A stretch of 64,000 bases of DNA from Anaerobacillus isosaccharinicus (GCF_001866075.3 NZ_CP063356.1:248001-312000); one strand, 5' to 3'. Positions 26,441 through 36,387 are shown, counted from the first letter of the stretch. Numbers and translations are program-made. Notes: generated by a model not told the origin, from the letters alone.

Positions 26441-27775
26441 TCACTCGGGTAAATAGATTTTAAAACTAACGCCATCTTCCTCGTTTTTCACAGTTGGATA
26501 ACCACCGTGGAGTTCTGCTATTCGTTTAACGATTGCTAATCCTAATCCAAACTGACCTTTATTTCCTTTTCGAAACGGTGTAAAAATATGACTAAGCTCT
26601 TTAGAAGGTATATGCTCGCCGTTGTTTTGGACGGTAATTTCTAGTGTCTCGTTTATGACCTTTGCTTTAATCCATATCGTTGTTTCCGCGTAGCGGAGGG
26701 CGTTTTCTACTAAATTTTCAAGTAATATTTGAATTTGTTCTCTGTCTCCGATGAACTTCACATCCGCACCTTCAACAATAAACTCCAGATCATTTCGTTG
26801 CACTCTATAACGTTCTTGCAATTGATATGCAATAGAGCCAAACACAAGTTGATCACGTTGAATAATTTCTTCTTTCACGGAATCAAGCTTTGTAAAATAA
26901 AGCATGTCTTTCACTCGCTTTTCCATTCGGTTTGTTTCCTCGATAATGACATCCATTGCTTGTTCAATGTTTTCTTGAGGAAATATGCCATCTTTGACAG
27001 ATTTAGCATAACTTTTAACGACCATGATCGGCGTTTTTAATTCATGTGAAGCATGTTGGATAAACGTTTTCTGTGCTTTATCATAATTAATTAAATTTTG
27101 ACGCATTTGTTCAAATTGAAACGATAATTTTTGGAAATCTTGATCACCTCTCCATTCAAAAGGCTCTTGCCAATTACGATTAGAGATCTGCTCAAAATGA
27201 TTTCCTAGTAAGGTCAGTGGTTGTCTTAAATAATTTTTAAGCCAAAACGCTGGGAAAAGTCCTAATATACTAGCTAAAATTAAAATATAAAGAAGTCGTT
27301 CCCAAAGTTGATTTACCATTTGATCACGGTACGAATCCCACATATAGGCGATGTGATAGGCGTCACCAACAACAGTATCTATTTTTAAAGCAACATAAAA
27401 AACAGTTGCACCACTATAGGTAAGTTCGTATCTACCTCGATCTGTCCTTTGCTTATAAGCGCGGTCTTTCATTTCTTCTAATACAACTTTTGGTACTGGG
27501 TCCCCTTGCAATCTTCCAAAATCATTCACAAAGAAAAGGTGACCTACAGAGCGTTCAGCCTCACGTCTAGCGATAAAATCGATTTCGGTCTGTGGTTGTG
27601 ATTGTTCATGTGGTGCCTGATAACGATCTTGTTCCTCTTCAATAATCCGATACGTCTCTTCTGTCAATGTACTTTTTAATGAAATAGGGTAAATAACAAT
27701 TAACAAAAGGGCAACAATTAGAATTAATGAAATAAACGAAAGCCAAATTCGGTGCGTTAAGTTCACATATTTCAT
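26441..27775 (-). CDS. cssS: CssS-like sensor histidine kinase
   Basis: Membrane histidine kinase, probably sensing misfolded secreted protein at the cell surface. 444 residues: helix 1 at about 12-32, an extracytoplasmic domain about 33-155, helix 2 about 157-175, HAMP-like linker, H box HASHELKTPI, N box LLENLVENALRYAE, G box FGLGLAIVKRI. The region around YMWDSYRDQMVNQLW and KTPIMVVKSYAKSVKDGIFP resembles CssS. The ATG overlaps the regulator's stop (ATGA), so the pair is translationally coupled. The family call rests more on the partner regulator. Confidence 0.8.
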   Translation of the reverse strand: MKYVNLTHRIWLSFISLILIVALLLIVIYPISLKSTLTEETYRIIEEEQDRYQAPHEQSQPQTEIDFIARREAERSVGHLFFVNDFGRLQGDPVPKVVLEEMKDRAYKQRTDRGRYELTYSGATVFYVALKIDTVVGDAYHIAYMWDSYRDQMVNQLWERLLYILILASILGLFPAFWLKNYLRQPLTLLGNHFEQISNRNWQEPFEWRGDQDFQKLSFQFEQMRQNLINYDKAQKTFIQHASHELKTPIMVVKSYAKSVKDGIFPQENIEQAMDVIIEETNRMEKRVKDMLYFTKLDSVKEEIIQRDQLVFGSIAYQLQERYRVQRNDLEFIVEGADVKFIGDREQIQILLENLVENALRYAETTIWIKAKVINETLEITVQNNGEHIPSKELSHIFTPFRKGNKGQFGLGLAIVKRIAELHGGYPTVKNEEDGVSFKIYLPE

Positions 27776-28452
27776 GAAGATAAGACCCTGTAGCCAAACC
27801 CGTAAAGTGTTTCGACATGCAAGCGTGGTAATTTCTTTCTTACTCTTCGTACAACGTCATCTACAGCCCGTTCTGAACCGTAATAGTCAGATCCCCAAAC
27901 ATAGTCAATGATTTCCTCTCTAGAAAACGCCTTCCCAATTTTTGAAGTAAGAAGAATGATTACATCTAGCTCTTTTGTCGTCATTTCTAATAATTCATTT
28001 CCATCATAAATATTTCTCGTTGCTGGATCAATAAAGTAACCATTTAGTTCAATTCGCTTTTGTTCTTCTTGTTGTACCGATTGGGTATAAGCCCTTGATA
28101 AAATTCGTTTTACTCGAATAATTAATTCTTCTGGTAAAAATGGCTTCGCTAAATAATCATCACTACCTAACTCAAGACCTAAGACTCTGTCTAAATCCTT
28201 ATCCCTTGCAGAAATGAAGATAACTGGCGTATCATTCTTCGCCTTAATCGCTTTTAACAATTGGTAACCATCCATATTAGGAAGCATAATATCTAAAATC
28301 CATAAATGGGGAGTTGCATGGCTGATCGCGTCGTATGCTTCCTGACCATCAGCAAAATGGTGGACATCCCAACCTTCTCTAATCATATATGCTTTTAAGA
28401 TCTCTGCTAAGTTTTTTTCATCTTCTACTAAATTTATAATATATTTTTCCAA
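27772..28452 (-). CDS. cssR: CssR-like response regulator (OmpR family)
   Basis: 226 residues: receiver domain with phospho-acceptor Asp in PHLWILDIMLPNMDGY, conserved Thr/Ser and Lys (VIFISARDKD, DDYLAKPF), then a winged helix ending ETLYGFGYRVLSS. The receiver stretch PHLWILDIMLP plus RVLGLELGSDDY is very close to B. subtilis CssR, regulator of the htrA/htrB secretion-stress response. TTG start at 28452 with AAGGGTGA upstream. Confidence 0.83.
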   Translation of the reverse strand: MEKYIINLVEDEKNLAEILKAYMIREGWDVHHFADGQEAYDAISHATPHLWILDIMLPNMDGYQLLKAIKAKNDTPVIFISARDKDLDRVLGLELGSDDYLAKPFLPEELIIRVKRILSRAYTQSVQQEEQKRIELNGYFIDPATRNIYDGNELLEMTTKELDVIILLTSKIGKAFSREEIIDYVWGSDYYGSERAVDDVVRRVRKKLPRLHVETLYGFGYRVLSS

Positions 28453-28542
28453 TTATTCTCACCCTTTTACTGAGTATTTGCCATATCTCTATTTTATCGA
28501 AAAAAAGAAAAAATCCTACTAGATTTTATCAAACCTTTGCAT

Positions 28543-30158
28543 TTATGAAAAGGTATTCACTTTTAAAGGCTGAGATGGCTGTTCCGTAACATCTAATGAA
28601 AAATATTCATTTGAAATTTCTTCAGCCATAAATGGATGACAGGTAAAGAAAATAATTTGATGTTGGTTAGACATTTCTTTAAGTAGTTCCATTGCTTTTA
28701 AACGTCTTTTGGCGTCAAAGTTAACAAAAATATCATCTATAAAGATTGGGAAAGGCGTTTGCTTTGAGTGAACTGTCGCTAAAGCTAAGCGTATGGATAA
28801 GTAAAGTTGCTCTTTTGTGCCTTGGCTGAGTTCATTTGGTTGAAATCTCAAACTGTCACTACGCTCAACGACTAAACGTTGTTCATTAATAGGCGCAAAT
28901 AATTGAACATATTCACCATTCGTCATAAAACGAAACATTCTTGTTGCCTCTTTTATAACATGTGGTTGTCGCTCTTTTTCATAAACTTTTTTTGCCTCAT
29001 CAATTAATAACTGTACAGTTCGATGAAATGCCCATTTTTTTACTTCAGCATTTAGAATTCCCTTTTCATTTTCAAAATTATGTAAAGAACTAGAATAACT
29101 GTCTCCTTCTTCTAATTCTTTAATATCTAGATTTATTTTTGCTAACTGCTCTTGTTGGATTTTCCCTTTTGAACGAATTTCATTCATTTGCTTTTCAAGT
29201 TGCTCAAGTTTTTCATCAAAATGATCTTTGTATTGTATCACATCTTTTTCTAATTGTTTTAACTCTGCTTCGCTTTCAACGATTGGTGAAAGCTGACTTT
29301 TACAACCTCGAAGTTGCTCTTTAATTTGCTGACTTTCTAGCCAAGCCTTACCCTTTTGGCGAAACTCTTCTTCTGTTTCAACGTTTGCCATTTGAAATAA
29401 TTTTTGTATTTCATTCTTAAATTGACCATGTTTTGTTTTTGTTGATTCGATATTCTCAACAAGTTGCTGTTGCTGATCTAAAAGCCTATTAAGTTGCGCC
29501 TCAGTTTCCTGTTCTTTTTTTAGGAAAAGAGATAATCGTTCGATCATTTGAAGATAGTTTTTTGAATCTGAAGAGATTGAGTTTTTTCTACACAAGTTGT
29601 CCACTTTGTTTTCAAACTCTTTTACTTCATTATCTAGTATAGCTAACTTTTCATTTAAATAGGTAAGTTGGCGTTGCTTTTGCTTAATTTCCTCCATCAC
29701 CTTTAAAAGCTTTAAGTAGTGCTGCGCCTCTAGATTTAAAGGGTATTTTCCTTCGGTTGCCCAGCTTTGTAAGGCTTCTTGAAACGAAGCATTCATATAA
29801 TCCCACTTATCTAATTCCTGACACATATGTTCATACTGCTCATTAACTTCCTGCAAGCTTTGTTTTTTAAAAAATAGTTGCTCCCGCTTCTGTTGGTCTT
29901 TTTGAAGCAAATTAATATTGGCAGTTTGATTACTGTGCTCTCTAATTTGAAGTTTAGCAAGAATTTCTTGTCTTTCCATACTAAGCTTTTCTTTTTGCTT
30001 CTCTAAATCTGCTATGACCGTTTTAAGCGTGTTTTTACTTTCCCATTTTAAGAAGCCTATAATAATAAGAGTAACGATAACTAGTAGAAAAGCTAAAAAT
30101 GGTTGGGCATTTTGAAGTAAGAAAAATGCGCCAAGAAAACTCAATACTACAGAAGCTA
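28543..30158 (-). pseudogene. yhaN: yhaN, C-terminal fragment (gene split by IS-A)
   Basis: C-terminal half of the large SMC/SbcC-like ATPase YhaN. Begins at the IS-A boundary with the membrane segment SVVLSFLGAFFLLQ, then FLAFLLVIVTLIIIGFLKW, a long coiled coil (about 300 residues of Gln/Glu/Lys-rich helix), and the ATPase C-terminal lobe with signature ELSQGTKEQLYLSIRLALA and Walker B FPIFIDDIFVNFD. The open frame reaches back into the IS to 30252, which would add about 33 IS-encoded residues. Joining it to the 32044-33464 fragment after removing the IS and one GCTA restores one frame of about 1,010 residues. Confidence 0.88.
30155..30158. repeat. Target duplication of IS-A copy 2 (left), GCTA
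   Basis: GCTA at 30155-30158 and again at 32044-32047, directly outside the 12-bp terminal repeats. Confidence 0.8.
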
Positions 30159-32043
30159 ATAGACTCTCGGAATAAATGATGAGTTTATCGAAGATTTGTA
30201 AAAAATTTACTGGGAATTTCATTAACAGGACAGCAAAGTGATGTGTTTTCATAGTGTTTTCAAAAAAGTGTATACCAAATAAGCCTACGGCTGCTATTTT
30301 TTAAAAATGACTAGGCGCTCTTAGAAAAGATGATTTCTTGGATGTTCAAAGTCTCTTTCTGACTACTGTACCAAGCATCTATGTGTTGACACATCATGAT
30401 TGAATATAAGCGGACATACCACATTTTTGTAGAGCGATGACGCCCAGATTCTAAGTGATAGTCGACTTTTTCTCTTTTGTTCGAACGTTCAACTGAAGTT
30501 CTTCGTTTATAAATCAGTTTCCACTTTTCAGAAGACCTCGGTGTTTTAGTGAACAGACGAAGATTATCTTGCTTAAACGTATGAAATGTCCGGCCATACT
30601 TCGCTTTAGAACACGGAGTGGAACATGTATTTTTTGTTCCGCAAGCTAGTGGACAACGCCACTTTTGGCGGTTTTGAGATTTGTCAAACCCATTGGGTTT
30701 CATTTCCATTCCAATTGGACAAATAGGAACGCCTAGGGGAGAAATCTGAATATCACTTTGCGTACTGAAGTTTTTCTTTGTTCGAACATTAAGATCAATA
30801 AATGGTTCCACATTATGATGGTCCAGTAATTCGTAAATCGGTTCTGCATCATGTGCGGCATCGAGAAGGATTTTATCAATTGTGCCCAAGGTGTACCGTT
30901 GCGAAAATTCAATTGAACCAACCACTAGGCTGACTGAATCATGCCGGGAAGCAGGATGCAGCCGTGGATATAGCGGCAAGTCGTATTGGCTATCGCTAGT
31001 GGATATCATGTAGAGATGATATCCGTTGAAGTACCTCTCCCTTGAACTATCCCAACCTGAGTCGATGTCAGGTTGAGAATATCGACGAGGATGAGTACAA
31101 TTCGTTAGTCCTTGGGCACTACAATCACAAATAGGTTTGCTTCTTGGGTATCTCGCTGTTTCCACGGGTGTCCCATCTCCAACAACACCAAGGGAATGGG
31201 GATCCCCAAGCAAACCCAATCTCGCTGAAACTTCAAGAAATTGAGATTGAAAAAACGCGTATAATTGATCTCCCGGCAATTGTTTTTGTTTTGAGCCATT
31301 GCGTAAATGACGATCCACTAATTTTCTAATAATACCAGGGTTTCTAGGAGTTGCTTTTTCACCCTTTTTCGGTTTTTTCTTCTTCTTCTTTTTTCGTTTG
31401 AGCTTAATAAAAGGTTTTACATTAGCCTTCTCAAAACCTGATAGCCGTCTGAAGAAGTCATAAAAAGTACCGACACCTGGAACATCCCCAGGTTCAAAGC
31501 CGCTAAGGATCGTGTAAAGAGGAACACGATGGAGTTGGTTCACCCATTCTGTAATACTCAGGGTCGGACTTGTCAATAAACACAAAAGATAAGAGCGAAG
31601 CATGGAAGCAGGATCACGTGGCTCAGGACCTTTAACTGAATATGAATCATGAAGCCACGTAGTGGTAAACGAAAGATCCGTGATCCATAACTTCGAGATA
31701 ATAGTCCAATCTTTTTGTACGAGAGTCAGTATACCGCCTGAGTAATGAGTATTTAATTGGTCTAAAACGAAGTTTTGATATGAGATATGTGGTATTAGCG
31801 CAGGTTTCATTTAAATCCCCCATTTCACCGTATTGTTAGGAAGTCAATTCCTCCTCGGCGATTATTGGGGTTCCACTAAAAAGTCAAGTGTTTTTTTAGT
31901 TTTTTTATGATATTTTTCAACAATTAATTTCCAATTGAAGAAGAAAACTAAAGTAAAAATCCCACCTAGAAATAGGAGGGATACAAATAAATTGGTTCAA
32001 GAAAACCTTGAGCCACAAGGCTCGGCAAATGCCGAGAGTCTAT
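30159..32043 (-). mobile_element. IS-A copy 2, insertion sequence inside yhaN (1,885 bp)
   Basis: Same terminal repeats ATAGACTCTCGG / CCGAGAGTCTAT as copy 1, opposite orientation in the window, flanked by GCTA. The transposase is intact. The element lies in the same transcriptional direction as yhaN. Its right subterminal hairpins should block read-through from yhaO and the yhaN 5' part into the transposase. Confidence 0.92.
30311..31810 (-). CDS. IS-A transposase, copy 2
   Basis: 499 residues, same length as the copy at 9722-11221 and nearly identical; differences include Gln 32, Ser at the LHDSYSV position, QYDLPLYP for RFDLPLYP, and TQSDIQISPLGVPICPIGME. The DDE-type motifs DGTPVE, DAAHDAEP and RRTSVERSNKR are unchanged. 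ATG 31810 follows GGGGGA. Confidence 0.9.
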   Translation of the reverse strand: MKPALIPHISYQNFVLDQLNTHYSGGILTLVQKDWTIISKLWITDLSFTTTWLHDSYSVKGPEPRDPASMLRSYLLCLLTSPTLSITEWVNQLHRVPLYTILSGFEPGDVPGVGTFYDFFRRLSGFEKANVKPFIKLKRKKKKKKKPKKGEKATPRNPGIIRKLVDRHLRNGSKQKQLPGDQLYAFFQSQFLEVSARLGLLGDPHSLGVVGDGTPVETARYPRSKPICDCSAQGLTNCTHPRRYSQPDIDSGWDSSRERYFNGYHLYMISTSDSQYDLPLYPRLHPASRHDSVSLVVGSIEFSQRYTLGTIDKILLDAAHDAEPIYELLDHHNVEPFIDLNVRTKKNFSTQSDIQISPLGVPICPIGMEMKPNGFDKSQNRQKWRCPLACGTKNTCSTPCSKAKYGRTFHTFKQDNLRLFTKTPRSSEKWKLIYKRRTSVERSNKREKVDYHLESGRHRSTKMWYVRLYSIMMCQHIDAWYSSQKETLNIQEIIFSKSA

Positions 32044-33464
32044 GCTAAAAAAAGGAGGTTTTTCAAACTACTTTTCGCCGAACCAAATTGTTTTAGTTGA
32101 CTAGTAATTAGTTGAAAACGATCATCTACGTATTTCAGTTGCACATGTAATTCTTTTTCTGATGATTGGCTTCTCACGCTTTCTTCTAATTGTAGTTTCG
32201 TGTTTTCATCTAACAATTCCTCATGTATACTTTCTACTTCTTTTTCTTTGTTTTCAAGGGAGATTCTTAGTTGATCTAACTGTGATTTCAGAGAGTATTC
32301 CTGTTGTTTTAGTTTCATTTCCTGTTCAATAAGACTTGTTAGTTTTTGCTCTGTTACAAAACTTGTTTCAAAAGCTGCATTGTTGTAGCCAAGTTTTTCT
32401 TGCATCACTTCTAATTCATGCTCTTCAAACTTTATTTGTTGAAAAAGGAGAACCTTTTCATCTCGCTTTGTCTCGTAGACCTTCCTTGATTCTTTTATTT
32501 GACCTATCGATTCCTCAAGATTGGTGATATTCTCGTTGATTTGGAGTAACCCTTTTTCTCGATCAATAGTTTGAGACTTTTTCTCAAGATCAATGATCTC
32601 CCCTTCAACTAAAACCAAACTGTCGATAAGCTTCTCCAATCGCTGTATGCCATCTTCTGGAAAAGGATCATAAGGGGGCAATAGTGCTAGTCTAGTTTCT
32701 GCTATTTTCTTATTTAAAATAATGGGAGCAATTGTTTGTAGCTTTTCAAAATAACGATAACGACGGTTGAGCTCGCCTTCTTCATTACTCCCTTTTTCGA
32801 TTAAATTAATAATAGAAGTCCGCTCAATAACTAGCTGATTGTGTTGGCTTAGCTTTTGTCTCCACGCATTTAGTTTCTCTTCTTGGGATACTACTTTTTT
32901 TAGTTGCTCATTAATAATCGGCTTTCGACCCGTTGGCTTGTATAAATTTTGGATGATTTTTTCATTTTTTTTCTCAATTTCTAAGAGATTATTACGTCCG
33001 GAAATTCCTACACCGTACATAAATTTATTTAGTTCATCTGAATGTAACTGCTCCATCGTTTGAAGATCCGTTAAACCAAATGAGTAGATTCCCGAAAAAA
33101 TAGTTCGATCGATTTCACTTAGTACATGTTTTAATTCTGCCTCGCCACCGATACTTCCATCAGGAAAATAAACTTTTGCATCTCCAGTCGCTTTTCCATG
33201 TACTCGTTCAATCGTAACCTTACCAAACCTATCTGTCTCAAGAACAATACTTCCCCCATAGCGACCACCAAGCCTTGGTTCGTAGCGAAGTTCACTTTGT
33301 TGTTTTGTAGGAAACCCAAAGAGTATACAACGAATGAACGCCATAATTGTCGATTTTCCAGCTTCATTTTCCCCTAAAAAAATATGTATCGGTTCCGTTG
33401 ATAAATTAATTTGAAAATCTTGAAAACGGCCAAAACCATAAAGATGTAGTTTTGTTAATTTCAT
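32044..33464 (-). pseudogene. yhaN: yhaN, N-terminal fragment (gene split by IS-A)
   Basis: N-terminal half of the AAA/SbcC-like ATPase: KLTKLHLYGFGRFQDFQINL, Walker A FLGENEAGKSTIMAFIRCIL, and GGEAELKHVLSEIDRTIFSGIYSFGL, followed by coiled coil. It stops inside the IS end after about 474 residues (KNLLFLA then a stop). The start ATG 33464 lies 4 bases after the yhaO stop, so yhaO and yhaN were one operon. Without the C-terminal signature and Walker B the fragment cannot form a working ATPase alone; association of two separately made halves cannot be excluded. Confidence 0.88.
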
Positions 33465-33468
33465 AGTA

Positions 33469-34704
33469 TCACTCGTCCCCTTCCTTAATTAATGCTGTTA
33501 GAATATAGCTTTCCGCTTCTACCAGTAGTTGCTTTTGCTCAATCACTGTTAGTGGCGCTAAATATTTTTTTAGCTTTTGATTCCCGTAAACTTCACTTAA
33601 CGCATTTAATAAAGGGGCCTCCTCACAGTTTATCCGTTCTGCGACGGTAACAATATCACTTAGAAGATGCTGTTCTTTTTTCAGTTGTTCTCTATCCCAC
33701 TCACCGATGGTTTCTATTTTTTTATCGACGATATAGATAAAATCATCTTTTTCTTCCTGCCCTAAATTTAGCACTTCAATAAATTCATCTATCCCTTCGA
33801 TGAGATAGTGATGAAGTGGTCCGCTTCCAACAAATTTAAGGATAGCTAATAAATGAACCTCACACTTTTTCACCTCTTGAAAGGCGGCATCACAGCGATT
33901 CTTAAGTTCATCGACCGTTTCTATTTTGTCTATTGAGATAATAAGCTCTTCCCAAGTTAATCGAGAAGTAGGAAGAAATGTTATTGCTGACTGAAGTTTA
34001 CTTAGCTCAACCAAATAACATCCTTTTTCGCCTACCTCTTTTTTATGTCTTCCTTGAACATTACCCGGATAAACAACGAATGGGGCTTCATGTAAAACCT
34101 GACGCTTATGGATATGACCTAAGGCCCAATAATCAAAGTCTTTCTCAACTAACTGTTGAACTGAAAAAGGTGCGTAATGATCATGTCCTTCTTGGCCTTC
34201 TGCTGTTCCATGAAGAATTCCAACATGAAAATTTGCCTCACCTATTCTTTGATACTCAGCAGCAATATTATCTTTAACTATTTTTTGTGGATAGCTATAT
34301 CCGTAGAGATGCACGGACAATTGTTCTTTTGTAAATCTATAAAAATGTACTTCATCTTTAAAGAAGAAGACGTTATCTGGCCAAGAAAGAGATACCCAAT
34401 TTCCTTTTAAATGATCGTGATTTCCATGAATGATATAGCAAGAAATACCATACTGTTGTAGCTTTTCCATGGCTTTTTTTAACTTTGTTTGAGCCTTTAA
34501 ACTTCGATATTCCCCATCAAAAAGATCCCCTGCTAAAATAACAAAATCAACTTGATAATTAATCGCATGTTTGACAAGCTCTTCTAAAGCGTCAAATGTA
34601 CTTTCCTGAACGACCTTAAACATTTTACCAGGTAAATCTCGTAACCCTTGAAACGGACTATCTAAGTGCAAATCAGCAGCATGAATAAAGCGAATTTTTT
34701 CCAT
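33469..34704 (-). CDS. yhaO: Metallophosphoesterase / SbcD-like nuclease YhaO
   Basis: 411 residues; the phosphoesterase domain is at the N-terminus with all core motifs: HAADLHLDSPF, LAGDLFDG, IIHGNHDHL, GILHG, and GHIHKRQVL. Family members pair with YhaN as an SbcCD/Mre11-Rad50-like DNA end-processing complex; YhaO has been described as a DNA-binding protein in Bacillus. First gene of the yhaO-yhaN unit (GGAGGAGAG ribosome site). With yhaN broken by IS-A its partner is probably missing. Confidence 0.92.
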   Translation of the reverse strand: MEKIRFIHAADLHLDSPFQGLRDLPGKMFKVVQESTFDALEELVKHAINYQVDFVILAGDLFDGEYRSLKAQTKLKKAMEKLQQYGISCYIIHGNHDHLKGNWVSLSWPDNVFFFKDEVHFYRFTKEQLSVHLYGYSYPQKIVKDNIAAEYQRIGEANFHVGILHGTAEGQEGHDHYAPFSVQQLVEKDFDYWALGHIHKRQVLHEAPFVVYPGNVQGRHKKEVGEKGCYLVELSKLQSAITFLPTSRLTWEELIISIDKIETVDELKNRCDAAFQEVKKCEVHLLAILKFVGSGPLHHYLIEGIDEFIEVLNLGQEEKDDFIYIVDKKIETIGEWDREQLKKEQHLLSDIVTVAERINCEEAPLLNALSEVYGNQKLKKYLAPLTVIEQKQLLVEAESYILTALIKEGDE

Positions 34705-34939
34705 AACTCTCTCCTCCCCCCGGATTTATGTTTTATATATTATACCATTATTGGCAAAACATTTGTTCTTATTCTTAATTAGTGTTGAGCTCAATGTGTT
34801 TGGTAAAGGAAACTAAGGAAAACTAACAATGACTATTCAGGGGTGTACTATATTTTGTTCATATATGGGTATATTTCACATTAAGAGATACCATAGATGC
34901 TGTACTTCTGCCTTCTCTTCTATTAAAAAAAACAGCATT

Positions 34940-35470
34940 ACCGGGTTCTACTTTTGCGCCTGAGTTTTCCATAAGATAGTAATATCGGGCGCTAATTTAT
35001 GTTTTTATGCCCGGGATTTCCATAAAATGACAATATCGGACGCTAATTTATGTTTTTATGCCCGGAGTTTCCATAAAATGGCAATATTGGGCACTATTTT
35101 ATGTTTTTATGCCCGAGGTTTCCATAAAATAGTAATACCGGGCGCTAATTTATGTTTTCATGCCCGTGATTTCCATAAAATAGTAATATCGGGCGCTAAT
35201 TTATGTTTTTATGCCCGGGATTTCCATAAAATGACAATATCGGACGCTAATTTATGTTTTTATGCCCGGGGTTTCCATAAAATGGCAATATTGGGCACTA
35301 TTTTATGTTTTTATGCCCGAGGTTTCCATAAAATAGTAATACCGGGCGCTAATTTATGTTTTTATGCCCAGAATTTCCATAAAATAGCAATATCGGGTAC
35401 TATTTTATGTTTTTATGCTCGATATTACCTAAAATAGAAATAAAGGGTGCTATTTTCTATTTTTCCGCCT
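34940..35470. repeat. 51-bp tandem repeat array (about 10 units) with 204-bp higher-order period
   Basis: TTTCCATAA recurs exactly every 51 bases: TTCC begins at 34967, 35018, 35069, 35120, 35171, 35222, 35273, 35324 and 35375, with a degenerate unit near 35426. Each unit has CGGGC or a variant, GCTAATTTATG, a T run, and GCCCG, able to form a short hairpin. Units fall into types, and four consecutive types (35018-35221) recur in the same order from 35222. The array lies in the gap upstream of yhaO. Its length in codons is whole, so frames stay open, but nothing suggests a protein. Confidence 0.9.
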
Positions 35471-35495
35471 GCGAATTTTTATTTGCTTAAATGAT

Positions 35496-35538
35496 AAGAA
35501 AAAAGGAGTTGTCTCGTGACAACTCCTTTTTTCTTAAT
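35496..35538 (-). terminator. Strong terminator downstream of Gly/Tyr-rich protein gene
   Basis: AAGAAAAAAGGAGTTGTC-TCGT-GACAACTCCTTTTTTCTT, perfect arms, overlapping the stop codon end of the minus-strand gene. Confidence 0.9.
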
Positions 35539-35920
35539 AGTATGGTAATAATGACAGTGCAGTAATTGCTGCTAGTGGTAAAATAAGACGCTGAAAACGG
35601 CGGCGTGGCCCATATGGATAGCCGAAACCTGGATAACCAAAGCCAGGGTAGCCATAGCCTGGGAAACCATATCCCGGGAAACCATACCCTGGGAAGCCTA
35701 CTCCCGCACCATAACCTAAACCAACTCCACCTAATAAACGTTCTTCACTACCCTCATCTCTTTGCATCGCCTCTCCAGTAGGAACTGCTAAATACAAATT
35801 TGTTTCGTCTACATTTTCAACAATGCCATCAAAAGATTGTTGATCAGCTGTTTGAACCATTACGTATCTGTGCATATGATTTTTGCAAACGTCGTACATA
35901 TTGTTTTGTCTATGATACAT
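35534..35920 (-). CDS. Gly/Tyr/Pro-rich protein, possible spore-coat-associated
   Basis: About 128 residues. The N-terminal part (HMHRYVMVQTADQQSFDGIVENVDETNLYLAVP) looks like a small Sm-like beta fold seen in Bacillus coat-related proteins. The middle has GFPGYG-type pentapeptide repeats, and the C-terminus a hydrophobic segment RLILPLAAITALSLLPYY. I chose ATG 35920 because AAAGGAGAG lies at the right distance; ATG 35926 is also possible. Function unknown; composition and setting suggest a spore surface role, which is inference. Confidence 0.7.
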   Translation of the reverse strand: MYHRQNNMYDVCKNHMHRYVMVQTADQQSFDGIVENVDETNLYLAVPTGEAMQRDEGSEERLLGGVGLGYGAGVGFPGYGFPGYGFPGYGYPGFGYPGFGYPYGPRRRFQRLILPLAAITALSLLPYY

Positions 35921-36125
35921 GCCCATCTCTCCTTTCAACAATATCCTATTCAGGAGCTGGGCGTTTGGTTACGAACTTTTTCAACTCTTTTTTGAAGGAG
36001 TCAGCGCCTGATTACGTTTATGGGTCAGGACCCTCTTTCAATTTCAAAAATTTAAGGCAAAATAATTGATTTTAACCCTTTACGGTCTTTACACTAAAAG
36101 TACCAACTTTGGAGGTGATATACTA

Positions 36126-36311
36126 ATGAAAGTTTATGTTCTTACTGTATTTGATTCAAAAGGTAAACTGCTAGTAGATGAAAAATTCGAAGCAAACAAC
36201 GACAATGATGGAAAAAAAATTGGAGAACAAAAACTAGCTCTGTTAAACTATCAAGGTTACACCAGTAGAGTGACTAGATCATCTGGAGGCTTAGTATTAT
36301 TTCACCAATAA
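36126..36311 (+). CDS. yhzD: YhzD family protein
   Basis: 61 residues starting MKVYVLTVFDSKGKLLVDEKFEA, a match to the small Bacillus protein YhzD (unknown function). GGAGGTGAT ribosome site before ATG 36126. Independent unit with its own terminator; placed next to the HAD gene as in Bacillus. Confidence 0.82.
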   Translation: MKVYVLTVFDSKGKLLVDEKFEANNDNDGKKIGEQKLALLNYQGYTSRVTRSSGGLVLFHQ

Positions 36312-36344
36312 GCGAAGGTGTCGAGTTCTTTTGGAAGCTTAAAT

Positions 36345-36382
36345 AAAACAGGAAGCAACACAAGTGCTTCCTGTTTTGTTAT
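36345..36382. terminator. Bidirectional terminator between yhzD and HAD gene
   Basis: AAACAGGAAGCA-ACACAAG-TGCTTCCTGTTTT. Confidence 0.85.
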
Positions 36383-36387
36383 CATAA

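Noticed and set aside
35027-35437. 136-codon open frame of eight 17-residue repeats (NLCFYARGFHK-like)
   Set aside because: It lies wholly in the 51-bp tandem array; because 51 is a multiple of three the frame stays open by default. No ribosome site and no codon bias.
34940-35470. CRISPR array
   Set aside because: The whole 51-bp unit repeats without unique spacers, and there are no cas genes.
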